Assembly: GCF_024460775.1 (NCBI RefSeq)
Contig: NZ_JANFYZ010000004.1
Location: 281,604-345,603, forward strand
Origin: Desulfovibrio desulfuricans
GTDB lineage: Bacteria; Desulfobacterota; Desulfovibrionia; Desulfovibrionales; Desulfovibrionaceae
DNA: 64,000 nucleotides
Direction: 5' to 3'
Of this stretch, positions 17,006 to 28,009 are shown piece after piece (position 1 is the stretch's first letter; each line of letters begins with the position of its first letter). The position numbers and the translations under genes are program-made. The notes beneath the pieces are model-generated. The model made no database searches and was not told where the DNA came from. It saw only the letters and a list, made by a program, of their open reading frames with translations.

Positions 17006-18085
17006 CTACATGCGCTTGAAGCGCTCGATAACGTTTTCCTTGGTGAGGATCTTTTTGAAATCCGGGCCAAGGCGGTTGGAAAGCGGCTTTTCGTGCACAA
17101 TGCTGGCGCCGTAAAGGGCATCGTACTGCGCATCGGTAAGGCCCTGGCAGATGCCCTTGGGCAGGTCGATGCCCTGACGTTCCATCATGGACATAAAGTC
17201 TTTGTATTCATTGGGGTAGATGTCTTCCAGCACGGTGAGGGCATGGCAGTTGGCAATGCCGTGGTGCATGTGCAGCACCATGCTGAGACCAGCGGAAAGG
17301 GGATGCACCACGCCCACGAAACCGGCGGCCATGCCGCCCAGGAAGGAGGCGATCATGAGCTTTTCGCGGTTTTCATCGCTCATCATGTCGCTGGAAAGGT
17401 AGACCTGCTTGCTGAGGTCAATGGCCTTTTCAGCCAGGGAATCCACCACCACGTTGCGGTAGGAGCCGGTGATGCTCTCAAAGCAGTGCATGTAGGTATC
17501 AATACCCGTGTAGAAATACTGGTTGCGCGGCACGCTGGCGGTCAGGTCAGGGTCGAGCAGCACCTGCTCGAACATGGTGTAGTCGCTGTTCATGCCCAGC
17601 TTGATGTTCTTTTCCTCGTTGCAGATGATGCCAGTGCGCGAGGTTTCGGAACCCGTACCGGAAAGGGTGGGAACGGCGATTTTGTAGGGAGCGGGATTCT
17701 TGACCAGTTCCCAGCCCTGATAGTTTTCGGCCTTGCCGGGGTTGTTCAGCAGGTTGCCCACGCACTTGCAGGTATCAAGCACGCAGCCGCCGCCAAAGGC
17801 CAGCAGGGCGCAGGGGGCCACGCCGTTGAGGAAGGCCTTCACCTTGTCGGTGTAGCCGTCAATGCTGTCAGTGGTGGGTTCGTTGGTGGTGTCCACATAG
17901 ACCACCATGTCCTTGCTTTCCACGGGCAGCTTGGCAATGAGATCCTTGCCTTCAAAAAAATGGTCAATAAAGAACACGGCAGGGCCGTTCACTGCGGCGC
18001 GGCGCGCGCCGATCAGATCGCCAAGCTGGGCAAGGCTGCCCGAACCAATCATATAGTAACCGACATTCTTTGCGTTGCGAAACAT
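17006..18085 (-). CDS. Iron-containing dehydrogenase resembling KdnB (KDO 8-oxidase)
   Basis: A 359-residue group III (iron-type) alcohol dehydrogenase. It resembles, from memory, Shewanella KdnB, which oxidises carbon 8 of KDO before amination. Shared features include LLAFGGGCVLDTCKCVGNLL (NAD site), PTLSGTGSETSRT and NSDYTMFEQVLLDP. Metal ligands appear in GIDTYMH (Asp, His) and in VVHPLSAG and HMHHGIANC (His). The ATG at 18085 has GAGAGGG six bases before it; a longer frame adds 41 unrelated residues. It is the first gene of the four-gene sugar cluster. KdnB-like is a family-level reading; the exact substrate is inference. Confidence 0.75.
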   Translation of the reverse strand: MFRNAKNVGYYMIGSGSLAQLGDLIGARRAAVNGPAVFFIDHFFEGKDLIAKLPVESKDMVVYVDTTNEPTTDSIDGYTDKVKAFLNGVAPCALLAFGGGCVLDTCKCVGNLLNNPGKAENYQGWELVKNPAPYKIAVPTLSGTGSETSRTGIICNEEKNIKLGMNSDYTMFEQVLLDPDLTASVPRNQYFYTGIDTYMHCFESITGSYRNVVVDSLAEKAIDLSKQVYLSSDMMSDENREKLMIASFLGGMAAGFVGVVHPLSAGLSMVLHMHHGIANCHALTVLEDIYPNEYKDFMSMMERQGIDLPKGICQGLTDAQYDALYGASIVHEKPLSNRLGPDFKKILTKENVIERFKRM

Positions 18086-18225
18086 AGTTGCCCTCTCAAT
18101 ATGGCAGATGATGACCGGGCCATACGCTATAGCCGAACGTCTGGCAAGATGGCCAGCAATGGGCCATTGGCGCGGATTTTCGCCTGTTGTCGCCGAAGGG
18201 CGGCACAACCTTCATATGGTGGCCC

Positions 18226-18666
18226 TCAGACCCCGCTGTCGTCAAGTGGATCAGAGCCAAAACGGTTGGATCCGGAGGTTCCTTTAAGCGCGTATACCAC
18301 CAGAAGCCCAAGGCTCGCCAGAGCCGCCGCACTGCCTGCCAGCACCAGCAGACCATCAGCTTCAAGCACGGCCCCTGCTATGGCAGGCAGCGCCGCTGCC
18401 AGCGGCAGCATCTGCCACCAGCCGGAAAGGTCGCGGTCGTGCAGCCTGCGCGTTGACACGCTCACCGTTGGCAGCAGCAACCACAGGGCCTGCACGGCGC
18501 TGATGATGGAAGCCAGCGCTGGCGCAATAGCTCCCACGATGGCCACCGCAATATTGATCAGCAGCGTGAACAGGCAGAACCACCAGAATTCGGAGCGCGA
18601 GGCCCGGCCCTTAAAGCTGCAATACTTTTGGGTCAGGCAGATTTTTACGGCATCCCTGAATTCCAT
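18226..18666 (-). CDS. DUF805 inner-membrane protein
   Basis: A 146-residue protein with the DUF805 hallmarks: FKGRASRSEFWWF near the N-terminus, then about four membrane segments, and RRLHDRDLSGWW after the second. The tail is short and polar. The function of this common family is not known. It lies 24 bases after folD, likely on the same transcript, and 140 bases before the sugar cluster. Confidence 0.9.
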   Translation of the reverse strand: MEFRDAVKICLTQKYCSFKGRASRSEFWWFCLFTLLINIAVAIVGAIAPALASIISAVQALWLLLPTVSVSTRRLHDRDLSGWWQMLPLAAALPAIAGAVLEADGLLVLAGSAAALASLGLLVVYALKGTSGSNRFGSDPLDDSGV

Positions 18667-18690
18667 GCGCTCTCCCTCCAGCGGGCAAGA

Positions 18691-19548
18691 TCAGGCCCGG
18701 TGCTGCCGCCATGACTGCACGGTGTTGCTCAGCAGCATGGCAATGGTCATGGGGCCAACGCCGCCGGGCACAGGCGTAATGGCATGCGCCTTGGGGCTTA
18801 CACTGGCAAAGTCAGCATCGCCGCACAGACCTTCGGGAGTGCGGTTGATGCCCACGTCAATGACCACCGCGCCCTGGCGCACCATATCGCCCGTGATGCA
18901 GCGGGGCCTGCCCATGGCAAGAAACAGAAAATCGGCCTGACGGCACTGCTCGGCAAGATCGGGCGTGCGCGAATGGCATACGGTCACCGTGGCATCGCCA
19001 AAACGGCCAGAACGGGCCAGCAGCATGGCCAGCGGTTTGCCCACAATGTTGGAGCGGCCCACAACCACGGCCTTCTTGCCGCTGGTGGGCAGGTCGTAGC
19101 GGCGCAGCAGCTCCATGACCCCGGCGGGCGTGCAGGAGACAAAACCCGGCAAGCCCAGCGAAAGACGGCCCACGCTCACAGGGTGGAAACCGTCCACGTC
19201 CTTTTCCGGATCAATGGCCAGCAGGCATTCCTGCGCGTCCAGCCCCTTGGGCAGGGGCAGTTGCAGCAGGATGCCGTCCACAGCTGGATTGGCGTTGCAC
19301 TCGCCAATGAGTTGCAGCAGATCCTGCTGGCTGGTGGTGGCGGGCAAATGGTGCGGAAAGGAAACAATACCGGCTTCGGCGCAGGCGCGTTCCTTGTTGC
19401 GCACATAGACCTGCGAGGCAGGATCTTCGCCCACAAGGATAACCGCAAGGCCCGGCGCACGATGGCCCTCGGCACGTGCGGCGGCCACTTCCGCGCCAAG
19501 CTCCGCCCGGATGTCGGCGGCGGTTTTTTTGCCGTCAATCAAGATCAT
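18691..19548 (-). CDS. folD: Bifunctional methylenetetrahydrofolate dehydrogenase / methenyltetrahydrofolate cyclohydrolase
   Basis: FolD interconverts 5,10-methylene-, methenyl- and 10-formyl-tetrahydrofolate in one-carbon metabolism. The 285-residue protein is normal in length. Signatures are [14 protein letters not shown] with the catalytic Lys, LLQLPLP, DVDGFHP, the NADP site [16 protein letters not shown], and [14 protein letters not shown]. The ATG at 19548 has TGGAG upstream; a longer frame adds eleven unrelated residues. A terminator separates it from eno upstream. Confidence 0.97.
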   Translation of the reverse strand: MILIDGKKTAADIRAELGAEVAAARAEGHRAPGLAVILVGEDPASQVYVRNKERACAEAGIVSFPHHLPATTSQQDLLQLIGECNANPAVDGILLQLPLPKGLDAQECLLAIDPEKDVDGFHPVSVGRLSLGLPGFVSCTPAGVMELLRRYDLPTSGKKAVVVGRSNIVGKPLAMLLARSGRFGDATVTVCHSRTPDLAEQCRQADFLFLAMGRPRCITGDMVRQGAVVIDVGINRTPEGLCGDADFASVSPKAHAITPVPGGVGPMTIAMLLSNTVQSWRQHRA

Positions 19549-19686
19549 GTCAAACTCCAAAAAATAAGATAGCCGCCGCAAACAGGGCGACCGCCGCGCC
19601 CGGCCGGTGCGACGGTCGCTGGTGGTACCCGCGCCCTTCCAATATGGTTGCGCGCGGGTTGGAGGTCCATACGCGATCAGCTTGTG

Positions 19687-19729
19687 AAAAGCCCGCAGAC
19701 CCTGCCGTAGCGCGGCCTGACCTGCGGGC
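19687..19729 (-). terminator. Terminator of eno
   Basis: GCCCGCAG (19691-19698) pairs with CTGCGGGC (19722-19729). On the minus strand TTTT follows the stem. It lies eight bases past the eno stop codon. Confidence 0.75.
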
Positions 19730-19737
19730 GGAGAAAC

Positions 19738-21042
<1,305 letters not shown>

Positions 21043-21171
21043 CTACTCCTTTTGCCCTGGCGGGCTTGTTTACGAAAATGCTTGCCACGGGCAAAGGCCG
21101 GTGGTCTGCGGATCATATCGATCAGAAAATTTGTCAGTGAGCCGCCTGACAGGCGGGCTGGATTCATGGCG

Positions 21172-21966
21172 CTATTCGTCAGTGCCGGGTTCTTCGTAGT
21201 GCAGCCTGCGCAGGCCCTCGAGCAGGAGCATGGGCAGCACCTGATCAAACACGTTGCTGACTCGGGCGATGGAAGAGGCAAAGCCCCCTGTGCCAAGCAC
21301 CTTGACCGGGCCGGACATCTGCCTCTTGAGGCGCTGTGTGAGGCCCTCGACCATACAGGCAAAACCAAAAACAAGACCGTGCTGGATGCTGGTGGTGGTA
21401 TTGCGGCCCGGCGTAGGCTCGTTGGCGCGCACGTCAAGGTTGACCCTCGGCAGCTTGGCGGCCTCGCGCGAAAGCGCGGTCAGGGCCGTGCGCGGGCCGG
21501 GGAATATCAGGCCGCCCATGTAGGCATCGCCGCTCACGCAGTCGATGGTCACTGCCGTGCCAAAATCGACAATAAGCAGAGAAGGTGTTTCCGGATACAT
21601 ACGGCGTGCAGCGTAGGCCCCCACCAGCCTGTCCGCGCCCACTTCCGCGGGGCGTTCATAGCGGTTTTCAAGCGGAACGGGCAGTTCCTTGCCCACTCGC
21701 TGCAAGGGGCAGCCCACATAGCGGGCCACAGCCTCACGCAGCAGTGGGTCAAAACCGGGCGCCACAGAAGACGCAACGCAGGCCTTGAGTTGCGCTGGCG
21801 CAACGCCCGCATGCTGCAAAAGAGTGAGAAGGGTAAGACCAAAATTGTCCGCCGACTGGGCGGTATCGGTGCGCAGGGTGTACGAGGTCAGCACATGACG
21901 CTCGTTGCCCAGCCCAATCTTGATGGATGTATTGCCTATGTCGAAAAGCAGAATCTCGGGCTGCAT
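21172..21966 (-). CDS. coaX: Type III pantothenate kinase
   Basis: CoaX phosphorylates pantothenate, the first step of coenzyme A synthesis. The 264 residues carry the ASKHA-fold motifs FDIGNTSIKIG (phosphate 1), ADRLVGAYAA, IVDFGTAVTIDCV (phosphate 2) and GGLIFPGPR. GGAGG precedes the ATG. It lies between glmS and eno on the same strand; a weak hairpin separates it from glmS. Confidence 0.95.
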   Translation of the reverse strand: MQPEILLFDIGNTSIKIGLGNERHVLTSYTLRTDTAQSADNFGLTLLTLLQHAGVAPAQLKACVASSVAPGFDPLLREAVARYVGCPLQRVGKELPVPLENRYERPAEVGADRLVGAYAARRMYPETPSLLIVDFGTAVTIDCVSGDAYMGGLIFPGPRTALTALSREAAKLPRVNLDVRANEPTPGRNTTTSIQHGLVFGFACMVEGLTQRLKRQMSGPVKVLGTGGFASSIARVSNVFDQVLPMLLLEGLRRLHYEEPGTDE

Positions 21967-22134
21967 GTGCGCCTCCGCAAAGGCCTGAAAGGTTACAGAG
22001 CCGGATTATGCCCAATTTGCCCGCACTAGGCAAGCCGCACAGAATCAGGGCATTAGGCGGCAATTGCCTGCCGGATATGACTGAATCGAATATCAGACAC
22101 CGGACAGGCCGGACAACAGATGCACCACAGCAAG

Positions 22135-22177
22135 CCCCGCGCCTGCCGGCGGATATATTTGCACGACAGGCGCGGGG
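22135..22177 (-). terminator. Hairpin downstream of glmS
   Basis: An 11-bp perfect stem (CCCCGCGCCTG at 22135-22145 with its complement at 22167-22177) encloses a 21-base loop. Neither side has a good T-run directly after the stem, so termination here would be weak. Confidence 0.45.
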
Positions 22178-22222
22178 CAACTGTTTTTCCGGCGACGCAG
22201 TTCCCGCCGGGGGCTGATATGT

Positions 22223-24052
22223 CTATTCCACCGTTACGCTCTTGGCCAGGTTGCGGGGTTGGTCCACATCCTTGCCGAGGTAGTCGGCGGTTTCATAGCT
22301 GAAAAGCTGGAGCGCAGGCAGGGCCATAAAGCCCGCCAGAGGAGCGGGCAGGGAGGGGATAACCCAGGTATCTTCCGCGCCAAGGTCAAAACCTTCGTTG
22401 GTCAGGGCGATAACCTTGCCCTGCCGGGCCTGCACCTCGACCATATTGGACTTCACCTTGGGCAACAGGACATCATCCAGCGCCAGGGCAAAAGTGGGGA
22501 ACGAGGGGTCGATCAGGGCAATGGGGCCGTGCTTCATTTCGCCAGCCGCGTAGCCTTCCGCATGGATGTACGAAAGTTCCTTGAGCTTCAGCGCGCCTTC
22601 CAGAGCCAGGGAGTAGCAATGACCGCGCCCAAGATAGAAGAAGTTGCGGGCCTGGGCGTACTTGCGCGAAAGCTCGCGCGCCTTTTCGTGCATGGCGGGC
22701 AGCGAGGCGTCCAGCAGCGCGGGCAGGTTTTCCAGCATGTGGATTATCTTACGCCTTTCGTCCGCAGACATGGTGCCGTTGCGCTTGCTCCAGTACAGGG
22801 CCATGAGGGCCAGCATGAGCATCTGGCTGCACATGGCCTTGGTGGAGGCCACGCTGATTTCAGGCCCGGCCTGGGTGTAGAGCACGGCGGAGGCATCACG
22901 TGCAATGGACGAGCCCACCACGTTGCACAGGCCAAGCACGGTCACGCCTTTTTCCTTGGCAATGCGCAGGGCTGCCAGGGTATCGGCGGTTTCGCCGCTC
23001 TGGCTGATGACGAGCACCATGTCGTCCTTATCCAGCAGCAGGGTGTCCCGGTAGCGGAACTCGGAGGCGATTTCCACCTGCACGGGCACATGCGCCCAAT
23101 GCTCCAGCAGATGCCGCCCCCACAGGCCGGAATGGTAAGACGTGCCGCAGGCCACGATGTGCAGGCGGCGCGGCACAGGCAGGCTGTCCAGCTCCGCAAG
23201 GCGCACATCGCTGTGGTCGCCTTCAATGCGGCCAGTGAGGCCATCGGTGATAACGCGGGGCTGCTCAAAAATTTCCTTGAGCATAAAGTGACGGTAGCCG
23301 CCCTTTTGCGCGGCCTGCATGTCCCACTGGATGGTCTGCGGCTCGGGCTGCACCGGGCTCAGATCCTTAAGGCGCATGATGGCGTAGTCAGAAGCAGTGG
23401 CGCGCACCAGCTCGCCGTCTTCGAGAAACACCACCTGACGCGTGTAGGGCAGAAAGGCCGGGATGTCGGACGCCACAAAGTTTTCGCCTGTGCCCTGACC
23501 AAAGATAAGCGGAGCAGACATGCGCGCGGCGTAGATGACGCCGGGCTCGTTTTTGTCCATAAGGCAGACCGCATATGCGCCGTGCGCTTCGCGCAGGGCG
23601 GCGGCAAAAGCGTGCAACAGGTCAGGCTCGGTCTTGCGGCGTTCGGCTATGAGGTTCACCAGCACTTCGGTGTCTGTCTCTGAGCTGAACGTATACCCCT
23701 TGGCCGTCAGGTCAGCCTTGATTTCCTGATAATTTTCAATGATGCCGTTGTGCACAATGGCGAGTGTGCCATCGTTGGAACGGTGGGGGTGGGCGTTGCG
23801 CTCGGCGGGCACGCCGTGGGTGGCCCAACGGGTGTGGCCCATGGCGCTCGTGGGGGTGGTCACGCCTTCTTCGTGGGCGAGCTTTTCTTCCAGCGCGGCC
23901 AGCTTGCCGGTGGCGCGCACCACATGCAGATCGCCCTGACGGGCAAAAGCCACGCCCGCAGAATCGTACCCACGGTATTCCAGACGGCGCAAGCCCTCAA
24001 CTACAACGGGTACCGCAGGCCTGTGACCCGCATAACCGATAATGCCGCACAT
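22223..24052 (-). CDS. glmS: Glutamine-fructose-6-phosphate aminotransferase (isomerizing)
   Basis: GlmS makes glucosamine-6-phosphate for peptidoglycan and LPS. The 609 residues begin MCGIIGYAGHR, with Cys2 as the glutaminase nucleophile, so the start must be the ATG at 24052, which AAGGAGG precedes. The glutaminase domain shows LEYRGYDSAGVA and HTRWATHG. Two SIS domains follow (about 285-590), with CGTSYHSGL, SQSGETADTL and the C-terminal end DVDQPRNLAKSVTVE. I see no glmS-ribozyme-like leader; upstream lies a 222-base gap to ppiD. Confidence 0.97.
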   Translation of the reverse strand: MCGIIGYAGHRPAVPVVVEGLRRLEYRGYDSAGVAFARQGDLHVVRATGKLAALEEKLAHEEGVTTPTSAMGHTRWATHGVPAERNAHPHRSNDGTLAIVHNGIIENYQEIKADLTAKGYTFSSETDTEVLVNLIAERRKTEPDLLHAFAAALREAHGAYAVCLMDKNEPGVIYAARMSAPLIFGQGTGENFVASDIPAFLPYTRQVVFLEDGELVRATASDYAIMRLKDLSPVQPEPQTIQWDMQAAQKGGYRHFMLKEIFEQPRVITDGLTGRIEGDHSDVRLAELDSLPVPRRLHIVACGTSYHSGLWGRHLLEHWAHVPVQVEIASEFRYRDTLLLDKDDMVLVISQSGETADTLAALRIAKEKGVTVLGLCNVVGSSIARDASAVLYTQAGPEISVASTKAMCSQMLMLALMALYWSKRNGTMSADERRKIIHMLENLPALLDASLPAMHEKARELSRKYAQARNFFYLGRGHCYSLALEGALKLKELSYIHAEGYAAGEMKHGPIALIDPSFPTFALALDDVLLPKVKSNMVEVQARQGKVIALTNEGFDLGAEDTWVIPSLPAPLAGFMALPALQLFSYETADYLGKDVDQPRNLAKSVTVE

Positions 24053-24186
24053 AGAGTGCCTCCTTTTATCGCCGGGCAAGGCCCGTTCACAGACCACTCG
24101 GTCGACCTGTGAGAAATAGGTAGGTATGTCGTTTTGTAAATATCCCTGCCGCCAGAACGGAGAGGGTTGGGGGGAAATATGCAAGG

Positions 24187-24211
24187 CCGGAACCGCAATA
24201 CGCGGTTCCGG
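24187..24211 (-). terminator. Hairpin between ppiD and glmS
   Basis: CCGGAACCGC (24187-24196) pairs perfectly with GCGGTTCCGG (24202-24211) around a five-base loop, 64 bases past the ppiD stop. The T-rich tract after it on the minus strand is interrupted, so it could be a weak terminator or a stabilising hairpin. Confidence 0.45.
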
Positions 24212-24274
24212 TCGAGAGTTCAATGTGTCTGTCGCCTGCGCGCCGGGGGGCGCTGGGCCATCGGCAGGGCAGAA

Positions 24275-26194
24275 CTACATGTTCTTTCTGTCCACAATAT
24301 CCATGTTGTGCACTTCAACCTTGGCGGTCGAAAGCAGACGCTGCATGAAAGTTTCATACATGCCCTGAAGGCGCTCGCGCTCCACGGCGTTGACCATGAT
24401 GTCCTTGATCATGTCCCACTCTGCGGGATCGGGAGGCTGCACAGCGCCAACATGCACGAGCACGGCGCCCTGACCGTCCTTGGGGCTGTTGACAGCAAAG
24501 GCCGCAGGCAGCCACTGGCCCACCTTGGCATGGAACAGGGCCGCGGCAAGCTCAGGGTCAGCCCCAAAATCTGCCAGGCTTCCGCTGCGATCCATGGGGT
24601 TGGCGGTCTTGATGCCCATGCCCGTCTTAACTGTGGGGTTGATGGGGCCGTCCGCGAGGTTCTTGCGGCGCTCCGCCGCTGTGCGCATGGCTTCGGCAAG
24701 GGCCTTTTCGCCCTGCAAACGGGCAAAAATTTTATCTTTCACAGCTTCAAGCGGCGCGGTGGATGCGGGTTCCGCCTTGAGCACACGGGCCACCACATAG
24801 GCATCACCAGCTTCAAGCGCCCTGTCCACCGGCGAATTGGCCGGGGTCTTTTCAAGACTCGCGGCGGCTTCGGCGTTGATGCCTATCTTTTGCTGCAGCT
24901 CCTGCGCAGAGGCCATGCCCGTTTGCTGGGCTTCCAGCCCCAGGGCTTGCGCGCTTTTTTCAAGCGGCTTGCCGAGGATGTTGTCTTCAATGAGGTTATC
25001 AAGGACATCGCGCAGTTTGTCCGCACCCTGTTCTTTGGCAATGGCCTTGCGCACATCGGCGGCAACGCTGGCAAAGGGCTGCGTGTCTCCGCCCTTCTTT
25101 TCCTCCACCTTGATGATGTGCAGACCAAACTGGCTGCGCACAGGCGCGGAAACCTTGCCGGGTTCAAGGGCAAAGGCCGTGTCTTCAAAAGGCTTGACCG
25201 TGGTGCCGCGCTTGATCCAGCCAAGCTCGCCGCCGGGGCCGGCAGCATTGGGGCCGTTGTGGGCATTGGCCACATCGGCAAAGCTTTTGCCGCTTTTGAG
25301 TTCTTTTTCAATGGCCGCAGCAGATTCCTGGGCCTTCTTTACATCCGCCTCGGCGGCGTCTTCGGCCAGCGGCACAAGAATGTGCGCGGCCTTGACCTCT
25401 TCCTGCTGGTTGAAGCGGGAGAGATTGGCATCGTACCACTTGCGGGCGTCAGCCTCGCTGATGGCTTCGGGCTTGACCAGATTTTCTGGCGAAATACGAA
25501 TATATGCCACGTCCACCTTGGGAGGAATGGCAAATTCAGCCTTGTGGCTGTCGTAATAGGCGGCGACTTCCGCATCCGAAGGCTTGGCATTTGCCATGAA
25601 ATCGGCAGCAGGAATAAAGATGTAGTCAGGCACCCGCTGTTCACGCAGGAAGTTGTAGCGGTTCTGGGCTTCGGCAGGGTCATGCCATGCTGCGGCAGTG
25701 ACCAGGGCAAAGAGCTTCTGCCGCAGCAGGTCTTCGCTCATGTCATGCTCGTACTGCGCGGGCGAAATGCGCTGCATTTCCAAAACCCGCTTGTAGGCCT
25801 GAGGGTCAAACTGCCCTTTGGCGTTCTGGAAAGCCGGAATCTGCCCCACGGCAATGCGCAGCTCGAGCGGCGTCACGGTAATGCCCGCGCTGGCAGCTTC
25901 CTGACGCACGAGAGTCTGGCTGACCAGATCGCGCAGCACCTGACGGCCAAGCCCCTGACGAACCTGCTCGCGCGTTGCGCCGGGGTTGTTGCGCATCACG
26001 GATTCTTCCGCATTGCGATAGGCGAGTTCAAAATCACGCACAGTAATGGGCTCGCCGTTAACCATGGCGACCACATTGCCCGCGCCCCGGTCTTTCATAC
26101 TGCCCACGCCCCAGAAAACAAAGACAAGGATAATGAGGCCAAAAGCCAGTTTGACGCCAAGAGACTGCGAATTGGAACGGATATACTCAAGCAT
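24275..26194 (-). CDS. ppiD: PpiD-like periplasmic peptidyl-prolyl isomerase / chaperone
   Basis: A 639-residue protein anchored by one N-terminal membrane helix (about 12-33), with the rest in the periplasm, where PpiD helps newly exported proteins fold near the Sec translocon. After a SurA-N-like helical region (about 35-200) there is a parvulin rotamase domain (about 265-370), with AAHILVPLAED, GGELGWI and FGLHIIKVEEK. A second, degenerate parvulin-like segment lies towards the C-terminus (about 480-600), as in E. coli PpiD (623 residues). GGAG precedes the ATG. It stands between the sigma-54 activator and glmS. Confidence 0.88.
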   Translation of the reverse strand: MLEYIRSNSQSLGVKLAFGLIILVFVFWGVGSMKDRGAGNVVAMVNGEPITVRDFELAYRNAEESVMRNNPGATREQVRQGLGRQVLRDLVSQTLVRQEAASAGITVTPLELRIAVGQIPAFQNAKGQFDPQAYKRVLEMQRISPAQYEHDMSEDLLRQKLFALVTAAAWHDPAEAQNRYNFLREQRVPDYIFIPAADFMANAKPSDAEVAAYYDSHKAEFAIPPKVDVAYIRISPENLVKPEAISEADARKWYDANLSRFNQQEEVKAAHILVPLAEDAAEADVKKAQESAAAIEKELKSGKSFADVANAHNGPNAAGPGGELGWIKRGTTVKPFEDTAFALEPGKVSAPVRSQFGLHIIKVEEKKGGDTQPFASVAADVRKAIAKEQGADKLRDVLDNLIEDNILGKPLEKSAQALGLEAQQTGMASAQELQQKIGINAEAAASLEKTPANSPVDRALEAGDAYVVARVLKAEPASTAPLEAVKDKIFARLQGEKALAEAMRTAAERRKNLADGPINPTVKTGMGIKTANPMDRSGSLADFGADPELAAALFHAKVGQWLPAAFAVNSPKDGQGAVLVHVGAVQPPDPAEWDMIKDIMVNAVERERLQGMYETFMQRLLSTAKVEVHNMDIVDRKNM

Positions 26195-26333
26195 GCTTAC
26201 TCCGAGATGCGGTATTTCCCAAAAGATAGGGAGGCATCATAAGCGCAAACTGTGGGAAACTCAACAACAGGAACAGTACGAAAGAAAATAGCCACCTATC
26301 GACTTGCGGCACCGCGAGCGGGAGCAAAAAACG

Positions 26334-27971
26334 CTACCTGTCCATACCCAACTTGCGCATCCTGTGTTGCAGGGTAGAGCGCGGCACGCCCAGCAGCACC
26401 GCTGCTCCTCGCGGCCCCGAAATTCGCCCGCCGGACTGGCGCAACGCCCGTTCGATATGGGCACGCTCATTTTCTTCAAGTGTGGGGAGGCGCTCCGGGG
26501 CTGTCGCCTGCACGCTGCCTGGGCCGCCAGATACCGGGGCAGCAACGCTCCCAGAAATTCCGCCCGCCTCAGAAACGGCTGATTCGCAAGGCTGTTTCTC
26601 AGCAGATTCAGGTTCCCACTGGTGCAGGGCCTCCAAAACAAAATCCTCCGTGACCGCCGAATCCAGCGAATGAAGCAGCATACGGCTCACCACATTGCGC
26701 AGTTCACGGATATTGCCGGGCCATGAATGCCCGTGCAGGGCCTGCACCACGGAACGGCTCAGCCGGGGAGGGCGTATCTCGTATTCCTTGGAGAACTGAT
26801 GAATAAAGTGGTCCACAAACAGGGGAATATCGCTTTTGCGCTCCCGCAGCGAAGGCATACGCACAACCACTGAACCGAGCCTGTAATACAGATCCCGCCG
26901 CAGTCGCCCCTCGGCCATGGCTGCTGCCAGATCAATATTGGTGGCTGAAATTACGCGGATGTCCACGCCCGTGGATTCAGCCTCGCCCACGCGCTCAAAG
27001 GAATTTTCTTCCATGACCAGCAGCAGTTTGCTCTGCATTTCCGGCGCAAGTTCGCCAATTTCATCCAGAAACAGGGTCCCGTGCTGGGCCAGTTCAATAC
27101 GGCCAATACGCTTGGCTGTGGCCCCGGTAAAAGCACCCTTTGCATAGCCGAACATTTCGCTTTCAAAAAGCGTGGGGGCGATGGAAGGGCAGTTGACCTT
27201 TACGAAGTTTTCTTCCCTTCGCGGGCTGTGACGATGCAGCCAACGCGCCAGCATGCTTTTACCTGTACCGGTTTCCCCGGTGATAAGCACGGGAATGTTC
27301 AACTTTGCAACTTTGCGCACCACAGCCATTGTGCGCACCATGGGCGGCGTCTCGAGCAGCTTGCTTTCAAGCAGAATACTGCTTGAGTCATCCTGCATTC
27401 TGCCGGAATGCTCCGTCACTGGCCTGACCTTTGCCATGCGTTCCTCAGCCAGGACTGCGAACAGAAAAGCCGTGAGCACTGGCGTAAGCTCAATAAGAAA
27501 ATTCAGAATTTCAACAATATTATCAGGCTGTTTTACAAAGGAGACGTGCAGCGTGCCAATGACCTCGCGGTTGATGATCAGGGGCAGGGCAATAGTTGCG
27601 TTAAGGCCCACTGACGAGAGCGGCATGGGGCCATCGCCCAGATTATGCACAGAAAGGTCATTAATAACCACAGGTTTGCGCGAGGATATGGCAAGCCCAG
27701 CAACCGTGTTGCGCGCTATGCGCGTATTTGAAAGCGATTCTACCACGGTTCCGTCCGCAGCGGTGAACAGGTTCAGAAATTCCCGTTCTGCGTCATAGAG
27801 ATTAATACAAAATCTGTCATAATGAAAAAGTTCACGAAGTTGTTTGGATAAAATCTGAAAGAAAGCGTTCCTGTCGATTTTTCCGGCCACAATGCGCGCC
27901 AGATGGTGAACAACCTGTCCGACAGTGAGAGAGGGGCTGCTCAGCCCCTTAGGGGTAATTTTATATTTCAT
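26334..27971 (-). CDS. Sigma-54-dependent activator with GAF sensor domain, likely regulator of the sulfolactate operon
   Basis: A 545-residue enhancer-binding protein. Residues about 20-180 form a GAF-type ligand domain. The AAA+ domain (about 200-435) has Walker A GETGTGKS, the sigma-54 contact loop GAFTGA, and LFLDEIGEL as Walker B. A Gln/Ser/Pro-rich linker leads to a Fis-type helix-turn-helix at the end (GPRGAAVLLGVPRSTLQHRMRKLG). It has no receiver domain, so it probably responds directly to a small molecule. I chose ATG 27971 (AGGCGGA upstream) over a TTG at 28025. It is divergent from suyA, whose promoter is a -24/-12 site, which makes the operon its obvious target. Confidence 0.88.
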   Translation of the reverse strand: MKYKITPKGLSSPSLTVGQVVHHLARIVAGKIDRNAFFQILSKQLRELFHYDRFCINLYDAEREFLNLFTAADGTVVESLSNTRIARNTVAGLAISSRKPVVINDLSVHNLGDGPMPLSSVGLNATIALPLIINREVIGTLHVSFVKQPDNIVEILNFLIELTPVLTAFLFAVLAEERMAKVRPVTEHSGRMQDDSSSILLESKLLETPPMVRTMAVVRKVAKLNIPVLITGETGTGKSMLARWLHRHSPRREENFVKVNCPSIAPTLFESEMFGYAKGAFTGATAKRIGRIELAQHGTLFLDEIGELAPEMQSKLLLVMEENSFERVGEAESTGVDIRVISATNIDLAAAMAEGRLRRDLYYRLGSVVVRMPSLRERKSDIPLFVDHFIHQFSKEYEIRPPRLSRSVVQALHGHSWPGNIRELRNVVSRMLLHSLDSAVTEDFVLEALHQWEPESAEKQPCESAVSEAGGISGSVAAPVSGGPGSVQATAPERLPTLEENERAHIERALRQSGGRISGPRGAAVLLGVPRSTLQHRMRKLGMDR

Positions 27972-27983
27972 TCTGTCCGCCTG

Positions 27984-28009
27984 TATTTGGGTAATTTTAT
28001 GCCCAAATA
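27984..28009. promoter_or_regulatory. Candidate upstream activator sequence
   Basis: The inverted repeat TATTTGGG-N10-CCCAAATA has perfect eight-base arms. It lies about 100-125 bases upstream of the sigma-54 promoter, the normal distance for an enhancer-binding protein site. It also overlaps the start region of the activator gene, which would allow autoregulation. Confidence 0.5.

Noticed and set aside
15521..18940. An open frame of 1139 codons on the plus strand opposite the sugar cluster and folD
   Set aside because: It crosses several genes and intergenic gaps, and its His/Gln-rich composition is typical of antisense frames.
24053..24274. glmS ribozyme upstream of glmS
   Set aside because: The glmS ribozyme is known from Gram-positive relatives; I see no core pseudoknot elements here, and a normal Shine-Dalgarno is present.
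26195..26333. Terminator after the GAF-type sigma-54 activator
   Set aside because: No stem with a T-run is visible between its stop and ppiD; read-through into ppiD cannot be excluded.
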